NCBI GenBank assembly: GCA_019241095.1
Contig: JAFAXJ010000041.1
Span: 1-21,905 of the forward strand
DNA: 21,905 bases
Source of the DNA: Verrucomicrobiota bacterium
GTDB lineage: Bacteria > Verrucomicrobiota > Verrucomicrobiia > Chthoniobacterales > JAFAMB01
Reading direction: 5' to 3'
In this document: positions 15,278-21,905 of the stretch, piece after piece
Layout: the number at the start of each line of letters is the position of its first letter
Position numbering within the stretch: position 1 is the stretch's first letter
The notes under the pieces: model-generated
Told to the model about the DNA's origin: nothing
What the model saw: only the letters and a program-made list of their open reading frames with translations
The model's database searches: none
Program-made: the position numbers and the translations under genes

Positions 15278-16537
15278 CTATTTACCTGCAGCTCTATCAT
15301 CTGCAACGGCCTGGGATCCGAGCTGTCTCATGTTAGCGATCGCTTGTTCCAAAGGAGTTCTGCCAGTTGAATAAAGGATCAGTTGATTCAGAAGATCGTC
15401 CTGCAAATGATTCAATTCGGGTCTGGCCAGGTCTTCTGCAACCCATTCGGGGGTTACCGAGAGGTCATCTATCATTGGTTTCAAGTACTCGGCATATTTT
15501 CCGTAATTGACGGGAACGTCCTTCATCGGGCTCAGAAGCGACCCGCCGAGACTTTCAAGATAATGCTGCGTTATCGCCGGCTGCGCCCACCAAAGCAATA
15601 CCTTCGCCGCATCATCGTGGTTCGGAGATTTGGTGAAGCCGATTAAAAATTCACCTCCGGGGCATGCTGCACGAATTGCGTCCTTCGGGAAATAAGTGGT
15701 ACCAAATGGGAAACGTGTTCTTCCTTCCACAAGCGTCTTGAGCTCCCAGTTTCCCGCCCACATAAGTGCCGTGACATCGGTCTCGAATAGTTGGCCCCCA
15801 TCCGTCTTTCCTGGCCAGGAGGACGTCGGGACCAGTTTCGCAGCCACTAAGCTGCGAAAATAGGTGAGAGCGCGGTTGGCCGCCGGCTCATTTGGAAGAA
15901 AGGTTGTTCCCTCAGGTGCGATCCAGCGTCCGCCCGCTTGATAAAGAAGGTTCGACCACCGTTGTATGCTACAGTCGTAAGCGACACCGATACGACAGGA
16001 CGGCAGCTTCATCACTTTCTGCACCACATCTTTAAACTCTTCCCAGCTCCACACATGCGCTGAATCGACGGGCACGTTGATGCCAGCCTCCGCGAATAGC
16101 CGCTTGTTATAGAAGAGTCCGTTGACAGTGGCCTCGATCGGGATGCCGATAACTCTGCTTCTATCAGAGCGAATAAAAGCCTGGTAACTCGGTAGGTAAC
16201 GATTGAGCAACTCCTCACCGTTAGTGTATCCCGCCAAGTCCAGCGCCTGCGGTCCGTAGGTTTGAATATATGCTGTTGTAAGCTCGAGGATATCGGGCGG
16301 CTCGCCGCCCGAGAGTAACGTGTTTATCTTAGCAATGAGAGCCGTGCCGTACTGAGCAATCGACACATTGAAATCGATGTCCGGATGCTCCTTGTGATAT
16401 TGCCGGAACATGTTCTGGATCGGTTTCTCCGTGCTGGCGTTTGAAAGGAGCAGCACAGTGAGCGTTTTGGCTTCAACGGAGGACGCAGAACAAATTAAAA
16501 GCCATACCGCTGCCAGTTTAGAATAGAAAAGCTTCAC
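15278..16537 (-). CDS. Sugar ABC transporter extracellular solute-binding protein
   Basis: This is a 419-residue family 1 solute-binding protein. Residues 1-23 are a signal peptide (hydrophobic AAVWLLICSAS, AxA-like SSVEA before KTLTVLL). There is no lipobox Cys, so the mature protein should be free in the periplasm. Typical landmarks follow: a DIDFNVSIAQYG strand, INTLLSGGEPPDILELTTAY, a Tyr-Asn-Lys stretch in VNGLFYNKRLFAEAGI, and WSWEEFKDV. These are standard in sugar-binding proteins of the MalE/UgpB group. The start is GTG; no in-frame ATG is available upstream. It binds a saccharide or similar polyol and delivers it to the two permeases encoded downstream; the specific sugar cannot be told. 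Confidence 0.9.
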   Translation of the reverse strand: MKLFYSKLAAVWLLICSASSVEAKTLTVLLLSNASTEKPIQNMFRQYHKEHPDIDFNVSIAQYGTALIAKINTLLSGGEPPDILELTTAYIQTYGPQALDLAGYTNGEELLNRYLPSYQAFIRSDRSRVIGIPIEATVNGLFYNKRLFAEAGINVPVDSAHVWSWEEFKDVVQKVMKLPSCRIGVAYDCSIQRWSNLLYQAGGRWIAPEGTTFLPNEPAANRALTYFRSLVAAKLVPTSSWPGKTDGGQLFETDVTALMWAGNWELKTLVEGRTRFPFGTTYFPKDAIRAACPGGEFLIGFTKSPNHDDAAKVLLWWAQPAITQHYLESLGGSLLSPMKDVPVNYGKYAEYLKPMIDDLSVTPEWVAEDLARPELNHLQDDLLNQLILYSTGRTPLEQAIANMRQLGSQAVADDRAAGK

Positions 16538-16562
16538 ATTCTGGGTCCGATTAAGGCAAAAT

Positions 16563-17366
16563 TCACTCCAAAGGGGCCGGCAAAGTTTCGGTCAGTTCGC
16601 CTTCAGCCAAATAGGTTCTTAGCGTTCCGCAGAAGCCGAGCTTGCGATCCTCGTTCTCCGACTCGGCCGCAATTTCAAATATCCGGCCGTTGTTTAGATA
16701 ATTGCTAGCCCCCGCCCGCAAGAAGTTCAAGAAAGTTTCGGTACGATGAATTGCTCTGATCGGTCCTTCTTCCCAGATATCCCTCCAAATCGCTTCCTTG
16801 TCTTTAATCAAGTTCACGGCCAGATCATAGAAACGACTTAAAGACCCGCCGTGTTCAAGCTCGGCGCGAAGAAAAAGAAAACCTTCTACGGCGAGGTCGC
16901 GCCGTCGCTTTGCTGCTTCTCCCGTTTCTGCAAAAACAGCGCCAGATTGATCTAGAGATGCAGCTGCGAGATAGGAATCTTGGCTCTCAAGATACGCTGA
17001 CGGAAGAGTTAATAACGAATCACCGTGCTCCGGCAGCCCGGTATTTTCCATGACGACGAATAATTCAAGCCGGCCATCCTGGTTGATAAGCCGGTGAATC
17101 AGCCCTGGAGTAAACCACACAACGGAACCAGGCCGCAGCAGCACTTCGCGAAATCCCGCGCTTGAGAGCGTCTGAACTGTACCCAGTCCTTTTACGACCA
17201 GGTACATCTCTAAACATGCGAAATGCATATGCGGACTTCCGCCGGACAGTCCGTCCGGCGCCGGGGTATCATAAACTTTGAGGTGCGTCAGGCTGACGCC
17301 TCCAGGAAATATCTCGGGCCGTGCCGAGATGTACTCAGAGAGTGAGATGTTCTCAGAAACCTTCAT
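16563..17366 (-). CDS. Cupin-domain protein
   Basis: This is a 267-residue protein. The cupin barrel is at about residues 25-110 with both motifs complete: His46-x-His48-x4-Glu53-x6-Gly60 for metal binding, and Pro87-Gly88-x2-His91-x3-Asn95. The remaining ~150 residues are mostly helical, without a second clear cupin motif, and I do not recognise them. Cupins in sugar operons are often isomerases, epimerases or sensors; which applies here is unknown. The start overlaps the end of the upstream dehydrogenase gene by 14 bp, so translation is probably coupled and the two proteins probably act in one pathway. No signal peptide is seen. Confidence 0.82.
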   Translation of the reverse strand: MKVSENISLSEYISARPEIFPGGVSLTHLKVYDTPAPDGLSGGSPHMHFACLEMYLVVKGLGTVQTLSSAGFREVLLRPGSVVWFTPGLIHRLINQDGRLELFVVMENTGLPEHGDSLLTLPSAYLESQDSYLAAASLDQSGAVFAETGEAAKRRRDLAVEGFLFLRAELEHGGSLSRFYDLAVNLIKDKEAIWRDIWEEGPIRAIHRTETFLNFLRAGASNYLNNGRIFEIAAESENEDRKLGFCGTLRTYLAEGELTETLPAPLE

Positions 17367-18411
17367 ATTTTGCGTGGCCTGGACCTATCGGCAATTGCAC
17401 CGGTTTGCCCGTTTCACTTGAATGATAGACAGCCGCAACTACTTCGAGTGTCGCACGGGCGTCGCCCATCGTTACGGGCAGTTCTACCCCATTCTGGACC
17501 GCATGATAGAAACGGTAAAACTGACCAGCATAACCCTCAGGAAGAGGGTGAAATTGGTTGAGAGCGTTTGTTATGCCGCTCTCGACCGAATCCGCGTCGA
17601 AGCAGAAAATCCATGGCTCTCGCGAGTTTGAATAAGGTTCCGTGCTGCTTTCAGCACTGATATTCCTGAACGTAAAACGGTGTCTTGAAATCTCGGCGAC
17701 CGAACCCAGGGTAACGGAAAGGGTTCCCAAGGATCCGTCCGCCATTTCCAACACGATAGCCAAACAATCCTCAACCTCAATCTCATTGACCCTTGTAGCC
17801 GCTCGACCAAACACGCTCCTGACCGGGCCAAGAATATAAAGAATCATGTCGACGGCGTGAATGGCTTGACTTAAAAGCGCGCCTCCGAGTTCAGTCGCTT
17901 TCCTGCCTCGCCAGGAATTGCGATAGTATTCGCGAGAGCGGAGCCACGCTACGTCCACATTAAAAACGAATGCTTCGCCGGTTAGCTTGAGGTCGGCGAG
18001 GTATTTGAGTTTTTGCAACCCGTGACCGAACCGATATTGAAAAATCGGCATGACCTGACGTCCGGATTCTTCCGCCAGACGTGAAATGGAATCCAGTACA
18101 GCGAGGCTTTCAACTAACGGTTTTTCACAGATTACATGCTTTCCGGCTTTAAGTGCTTCCTGGATTTGCGCGGAGTGGAGATTTGGCGGGGTGCAGATAT
18201 CGATCACATCGATATCAGGACGAGAACAAAGGTCTGAAAAATTGGCGGTGACCTCGGGAATCCGGAATTTTTCGGCTACGGAAGCAGCGCGCTCGCGGCT
18301 GATATCGCAAAGCATTTTAACCGAGAACAGGTCAGGAAAAGCGTGAAATCCTTGCACATGCTCGGAACCGATTCCTGAGCCAACAACTGCGATTTGAAGC
18401 GGGCTATCCAT
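17353..18411 (-). CDS. Gfo/Idh/MocA family oxidoreductase (first gene of the sugar operon)
   Basis: This is a 352-residue NAD(P)-dependent dehydrogenase. The Rossmann fold starts IAVVGSGIGSEH (7-18); TPPNLHS (74-80) and CEKP (95-98) are the family motifs, with Lys97 the usual catalytic lysine. A His at 185 in SQAIHAVDMI is the second conserved active-site residue. The C-terminal alpha/beta domain is complete. Members oxidise sugars, inositols or amino-sugars. It heads an operon with a cupin and a binding-protein importer, so it likely acts on the imported compound. No Shine-Dalgarno is visible: the 20 bases before the ATG are pyrimidine-rich (CTCTTCCTAATACCTTCCT), so it may be leaderless or use an unseen signal. 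An IS3-type remnant lies 51 bp upstream. Confidence 0.9.
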   Translation of the reverse strand: MDSPLQIAVVGSGIGSEHVQGFHAFPDLFSVKMLCDISRERAASVAEKFRIPEVTANFSDLCSRPDIDVIDICTPPNLHSAQIQEALKAGKHVICEKPLVESLAVLDSISRLAEESGRQVMPIFQYRFGHGLQKLKYLADLKLTGEAFVFNVDVAWLRSREYYRNSWRGRKATELGGALLSQAIHAVDMILYILGPVRSVFGRAATRVNEIEVEDCLAIVLEMADGSLGTLSVTLGSVAEISRHRFTFRNISAESSTEPYSNSREPWIFCFDADSVESGITNALNQFHPLPEGYAGQFYRFYHAVQNGVELPVTMGDARATLEVVAAVYHSSETGKPVQLPIGPGHAKYEGF

Positions 18412-18461
18412 AGGAAGGTATTAGGAAGAGTTTAAACACGTTTATTACGTCAATCTCGGGT

Positions 18462-18540
18462 TCAGCGTTCCAACGGCGAAAGGAAGCCGAAGACCGAGTG
18501 GAGGCGCTGGGGGTTGCAGAATGTTTGACGTCTTGTTTTA
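18462..18540 (-). pseudogene. IS3-family transposase C-terminal remnant
   Basis: The minus strand reads FCNPQRLHSVFGFLSPLER and then stops. This matches the end of IS3-family OrfB transposases, which typically reads FYNxxRxHSALGYLSPxEFE. Only about 25 codons remain and the residues are drifting (V for A, F for Y), so it is an old fragment. It fills most of the 188-bp gap between the sugar operon and the GC-rich MFS gene and probably marks a past insertion or recombination. Confidence 0.55.
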
Positions 18541-18599
18541 GTTTGCAAGAGTTCTGGCGTCTTTTCACACTTGCTGAGACAAGATAAATACAGAGGATG

Positions 18600-19844
18600 T
18601 CAGTGCTGCATGCTCGGATGCAAGTCGCCGACCTCGGTACCATCCATTATGACGGTCTTGGCTTCCGGGCCGAACAACGCCAGCAGGCAGAAGATGATGG
18701 CGCCCGTGCCTGCGACGATTGCGAGCGCCACCCCGTAATTGAAGGCGAGATGCGCGGCCAGGACCGCTTGGATCGTCGCGTTCCCCGCTGCAAGCATGTT
18801 GCCGAACTGATAGGTGAATCCGGGGAAAGTAGCGCGCACTTCGGGTGGCGAGATCTCGTTCAGATGCGCCGGCATGACGCCAAACGTGCATTGCACCAGG
18901 AACTGCATTAGGAACGCCGTTACAATGATCATCACCAGCCCCGAAGCCGTGGCCCAGAACGGCATCAGGACCAGAACCGCGAAGCTGGCGAGCACGAGTT
19001 CCCGCCGCCGACCGAGCATTTGGGACAGCGCCCCGCCGCTTAGGCACCCGAGGATCGCGCCGATGTTGAAGATCACGGCAATGAGCGAAACCTGGTTGAC
19101 AGCCAACCGATGCTGCTCGCGCAGGAATACCGGGTAGAGATCCTGCGTGCCATGACTGAAGGTAGCCGCCGCGGTCAGCAGAAGGATGGCATAAACGTAT
19201 AGGCGCCAATGCCTGGCGAATGATTGGCCGAAAGTAGTACGACGGCCAGTGGCAACGGCCTTTGCTCGCTGGCGCTGCCAATCGGGACTCTCCGGTACAG
19301 CCCGGCGGACATAAAGCACCAGAAAGGCCGGCACGACGGCGATGATGAACATGCCGCGCCAACCCAGGGTGCTGAATCCCACGCCATAAAGGAGTGCCGC
19401 GAAAAGGAAGCCGAAGGAGTAGCCGGACTGCAATATTCCTGAGACAATGCCCCGCCAACGCTGCGGAATGCTCTCCATCGTAAGCGATGCACCCACGCCC
19501 CACTCCCCTCCCATAGCGATGCCGTAGAGCGCACGCAGGACCAGGAACGCCGTGAGCGTTGGAGCGAACCCAGAGGCGACCTCGAGCGCAGAGAAGATCA
19601 GGATATTCGCGATCAGCGTCGGCCTGCGACCATAGCTGTCGGCAAGGCGACCGAATAACAGCGAGCCGACGACCCGCAGGCCGAGGCTCAAGGTAATGGC
19701 CCAGCTTATCGTCGTGATGGACGTGTTGAATTCCCGCGCGATCTCTCCAAGCACGAAGATCAGGATGAAGAAGTCGAACGCGTCAATCGTCCAGCCCAGA
19801 AAGCAGGCAAAAACGACGTGATATTGCTGAGTTCTATTTGACAC
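18600..19844 (-). CDS. MFS transporter (metabolite:H+ symporter type)
   Basis: This is a 414-residue major facilitator with about 12 membrane helices. Helix 1 holds the WTIDAFDFFI pattern typical of the aromatic-acid and sialate/lactate:H+ symporter branches. Motif A is at GRLADSYGRR (65-74) after helix 2, and RALYGIAMGGEWGVGASLTM follows in helix 4. The start is GTG, fixed by a strong GGAGGAA ribosome-binding site just upstream. The gene is clearly GC-richer than the operon to its left. It is divergent from the dehydrogenase/DUF993 genes across a 392-bp gap and probably imports their substrate, a carboxylate or acidic sugar by family precedent. The substrate assignment is inference. Confidence 0.9.
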   Translation of the reverse strand: MSNRTQQYHVVFACFLGWTIDAFDFFILIFVLGEIAREFNTSITTISWAITLSLGLRVVGSLLFGRLADSYGRRPTLIANILIFSALEVASGFAPTLTAFLVLRALYGIAMGGEWGVGASLTMESIPQRWRGIVSGILQSGYSFGFLFAALLYGVGFSTLGWRGMFIIAVVPAFLVLYVRRAVPESPDWQRQRAKAVATGRRTTFGQSFARHWRLYVYAILLLTAAATFSHGTQDLYPVFLREQHRLAVNQVSLIAVIFNIGAILGCLSGGALSQMLGRRRELVLASFAVLVLMPFWATASGLVMIIVTAFLMQFLVQCTFGVMPAHLNEISPPEVRATFPGFTYQFGNMLAAGNATIQAVLAAHLAFNYGVALAIVAGTGAIIFCLLALFGPEAKTVIMDGTEVGDLHPSMQH

Positions 19845-19978
19845 GATTCCTCCGGACGTGCCTCGATCGATTGCGCCGAATCTGTCCGGCGCGAACCGGA
19901 GACGATGTTGTCATCCCAGTCCGCCGGAACCAAGAAAAAATATACGCCGCGGCGAATTCTTTTGCGCTCGTTGCAACC

Positions 19979-20012
19979 TTCCTCGAACGGTTCTGACGTT
20001 CCTCGAACGGTT
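19979..20012. promoter_or_regulatory. Tandem 14-bp direct repeats in the divergent promoter region
   Basis: TTCCTCGAACGGTT occurs exactly at 19979-19992 and 19999-20012, a 20-bp period close to two helical turns. Both copies are preceded by AC plus one variable base. It lies between the divergent MFS and dehydrogenase genes and suits a pair of binding sites on one face of the helix for a shared regulator. I see no gene in the 392-bp gap. Confidence 0.55.
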
Positions 20013-20143
20013 AGCTGGGGCCATTTCGAGTTCTCCATGCCTCTTTCCTTGCCAACCGATGTTCGGGGTGAGCTTACTACGAACGATGCCCTGCAGTGCG
20101 CGTCCGGCCACAGAACGGAGGTAGTCCTAAGCTAACTTCACCC

Positions 20144-20173
20144 TTGACAGGAGGCTGCGCGGTCCATTTGAAT
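20144..20173 (+). promoter_or_regulatory. Possible promoter of the dehydrogenase-DUF993 operon
   Basis: A perfect -35 TTGACA (20144-20149) is followed at 17-18 bp by a poor -10 (TTTGAA/TTGAAT). An AGGAGG ribosome-binding site at 20223-20228 fits the start at 20237. The -10 is weak, so the call is tentative. Confidence 0.3.
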
Positions 20174-20236
20174 AAGCCACCAATTCTATCTGTCTCACCC
20201 GCCACGGGAGCACGGACTGGATAGGAGGACTCGCAC

Positions 20237-21391
20237 ATGGCGCAACGCCGCATTGGATTGATCATGCATGGAGTGACGGGTCGGATGGGGATGAACCAGC
20301 ATCTCATCCGTTCGATTGTTGCGATCCGCGAGGACGGCGGCGTGCCGCTGCGCAATGGCGACCGTCTCATGCCTGACCCGATCATCATCGGTCGTAACCG
20401 AGAAAGGCTGGAAAGCCTTGCCAAGCAGTACGGCGTGGAGCGCGTCGGTACGGATCTGGACGCGGCGCTGGCCGATCCGCAAAACGAAATCTTCTTCGAC
20501 GCCTCGACCACGCAGATGCGCGCCTCGCTGCTCCGTAAGGCCATCTCCGCCGGCAAAGCTGTCTATTGCGAGAAACCGACCGCCGACAACCTGGAGGACG
20601 CGCTGGAGGTGGCGCGCCTTGCTAAGCAGGCCGGCGTAAAAAACGGCGCCGTGCAGGATAAGCTGTTCCTGCCGGGCTTGGTGAAACTGAAAATGGCGAT
20701 CAAGAGCGGCTTTCTCGGCAAGCTCCTATCGGTGCGCGGCGAGTTCGGGTACTGGGTGTTCGAGGGCGACCTGCAGCCTGCCCAGCGCCCCTCCTGGAAC
20801 TACAAGAAAGCAGAGGGCGGCGGAATAATCCTGGATATGCTATGCCACTGGCGCTATGTGCTCGACAACATCTTCGGCGAGACGAAGGCCGTGTCCTGCT
20901 TGGGTGCAACGCACATCCCTACGCGCTACGACGAGCAAGGTCATGCCTATCAGGCCGATGCCGACGACGCGGCATATGCCACGTTTGAGTTGGAGGGCGG
21001 GGTGATTGCGCAAATCAACTCCTCCTGGGCCACACGCGTCCGGCGGGATGACCTGGTCACCTTTCACGCCGACGGTACTCATGCCAGCGCGGTTGCCGGG
21101 CTAATGAAGTGCTACACACAGAGCCGGGTCAACACCCCTAAGCCGGTGTGGAGCCCCGACACGCCGCAACCGATTAACTTTTTCGAGGGCTGGGAAGAGA
21201 TCCCTGACACGCAAGACTACCCGAACGGCTTCCGAGCGCAATGGGAGCTGTTTTTTAAGCACCTCGTCGGCGAACTTGAGGAGTTTCCCTGGAGCTTGCT
21301 GTCCGCAGCCAAGGGTGTGCAGCTGGCCGAGGCCGGCCTGCAATCCTGGGCCAAGCGCCGCTGGATAGACCTGCCCGAGCTAAAGGTCTAG
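20237..21391 (+). CDS. Gfo/Idh/MocA family oxidoreductase (DUF993-linked)
   Basis: This is a 384-residue NAD(P)-dependent dehydrogenase. Its cofactor loop reads HGVTGRMG (11-18), like the GxTGRMG of DapB-type enzymes, instead of the usual GxGxxG. CEKP is at 111-114 with the catalytic Lys113. GGGIILDMLCHWRYVLD places the conserved Asp200 and His204. The C-terminal domain is complete. An AGGAGG site 8 bp before the ATG supports the start. A DUF993 gene follows after only 3 bp, so the two are co-translated. Together with the divergent MFS gene this looks like a catabolic module for a sugar, cyclitol or sugar acid. It is GC-rich and only distantly similar to the dehydrogenase at 17353, so it is not a recent duplicate. 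Confidence 0.9.
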   Translation: MAQRRIGLIMHGVTGRMGMNQHLIRSIVAIREDGGVPLRNGDRLMPDPIIIGRNRERLESLAKQYGVERVGTDLDAALADPQNEIFFDASTTQMRASLLRKAISAGKAVYCEKPTADNLEDALEVARLAKQAGVKNGAVQDKLFLPGLVKLKMAIKSGFLGKLLSVRGEFGYWVFEGDLQPAQRPSWNYKKAEGGGIILDMLCHWRYVLDNIFGETKAVSCLGATHIPTRYDEQGHAYQADADDAAYATFELEGGVIAQINSSWATRVRRDDLVTFHADGTHASAVAGLMKCYTQSRVNTPKPVWSPDTPQPINFFEGWEEIPDTQDYPNGFRAQWELFFKHLVGELEEFPWSLLSAAKGVQLAEAGLQSWAKRRWIDLPELKV

Positions 21392-21394
21392 GCC

Positions 21395-21905
21395 ATGCCC
21401 ACAATCGCGCTTCCCACACCAAAAGGCGCACTCGCCCCATTCACAACAAGCGCGCCACGGCAGTTTGCAAATGCGACGCCCCCATTCCCCCGCGTTGTAT
21501 ACGCCGCCGCCCACATAGTCATCGATCCGCTGGCCGAGCAGGACCCCTGGGTTGAGCCTGTGATCGACTGGGAGCGCACCATTGCGTTTCGTCGATACCT
21601 TTGGTCGCTGGGCCTGGGCGTCGCGGAAGCGATGGACACTGCACAACGTGGGATGGGATTGGCCTGGGCTGGGGCGAAGATCCTGATCCAGCACAGTCTG
21701 GATGCGATGCGGGACGTGCCTGGCGCCCTGATGGCGAGCGGTGCCGGCACCGACCACCTCGAGCCTGGACCCGACGTCTCCATCGATGACGTCATCCGCG
21801 CCTACGAGGAGCAGTGCGAAACAATTGAGAGCATGGGTGGACGAATCATCCTGATGGCGTCCCGCGCATTGGCCAAAGCCGCGGGGTCGCCGGCCGACTA
21901 CGAGC
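21395..21905 (+). CDS. DUF993 family protein (dihydrodipicolinate synthase-like), N-terminal part
   Basis: The frame opens at ATG 21395-21397, 3 bp after the dehydrogenase stop, and stays open for 170 codons to the window end. It begins MPTIALPTPKGALAPF. The stretch WERTIAFRRYLWSLGLGVAE and then AMDTAQRGMG is the hallmark of DUF993 proteins, predicted TIM-barrel relatives of dihydrodipicolinate synthase that are usually about 380 residues long. The family commonly sits with Gfo/Idh/MocA dehydrogenases and sugar isomerases; its reaction is not well established, and an aldolase-type step is inference. About half of the protein is missing because the window ends, not because the gene is broken. 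Confidence 0.85.
   Translation, partial: MPTIALPTPKGALAPFTTSAPRQFANATPPFPRVVYAAAHIVIDPLAEQDPWVEPVIDWERTIAFRRYLWSLGLGVAEAMDTAQRGMGLAWAGAKILIQHSLDAMRDVPGALMASGAGTDHLEPGPDVSIDDVIRAYEEQCETIESMGGRIILMASRALAKAAGSPADYE

Noticed and set aside
20077..20556. 159-residue minus-strand frame over the start of the second dehydrogenase
   Set aside because: It is antisense to a gene with an AGGAGG site and clear motifs, and its own composition is that of a shadow frame.
1..21905. CRISPR array, tRNA or rRNA genes
   Set aside because: No regularly spaced repeats of CRISPR type and no tRNA- or rRNA-like segments were seen on reading both strands.

Overview
The window looks like chromosomal DNA of a free-living, Gram-negative-type soil bacterium. 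Evidence for this is a lipoprotein signal, a fusaric-acid-type efflux protein, a stand-alone LigD-type polymerase, a sugar ABC importer and Gfo/Idh/MocA dehydrogenases. Acidobacteriota, Verrucomicrobiota or a similar lineage would fit, but nothing here fixes the taxon. Most genes are of moderate GC. Two blocks are visibly GC-richer (about 9280-10139 and 18600-21905), and remnants of mobile or broken genes sit beside them, so the window reads as a mosaic accessory region.

Left part (1-6150): the start of a lipoprotein gene on the minus strand, then on the plus strand a TauE/SafE-type permease, an MFS exporter with an extra C-terminal domain, a TetR regulator and a large FUSC-family efflux protein. 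Similar dyads lie on both sides of tetR, suggesting that the regulator controls itself and the FUSC gene.

Middle part (6150-13430): a helical protein of unknown function (minus), a PIG-L deacetylase, a possible 52-residue acidic protein (minus), and a LigD-type polymerase followed by a terminator. Next comes a damaged stretch: a transposase-like remnant and a short-chain dehydrogenase with a one-base frameshift, flanked by imperfect direct repeats. After that come a stand-alone DUF4062 (TIR-like fold)-winged-helix protein, a long stretch with little recognisable content, and a NUDIX hydrolase possibly coupled to a 32-codon ORF. Last is a scrambled pseudogene of a nitrilase/apolipoprotein N-acyltransferase-like protein, with an internal segment turned around.

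Right part (13430-21905): a minus-strand sugar operon, transcribed dehydrogenase - cupin - solute-binding protein - permease - permease, with no ATPase gene in the window. An IS3-type transposase tail lies just upstream of it. Then a divergent GC-rich pair: an MFS transporter (minus), and a Gfo/Idh/MocA dehydrogenase followed by a DUF993 gene cut by the window end (plus). The intergenic region between them carries two 14-bp direct repeats spaced 20 bp. Both blocks look like uptake-plus-oxidation modules for sugars or sugar-like compounds.

The best candidates for something new are the orphan DUF4062-winged-helix protein and its surroundings. The internally inverted pseudogene and the repeat-flanked frameshifted dehydrogenase are the clearest structural oddities.
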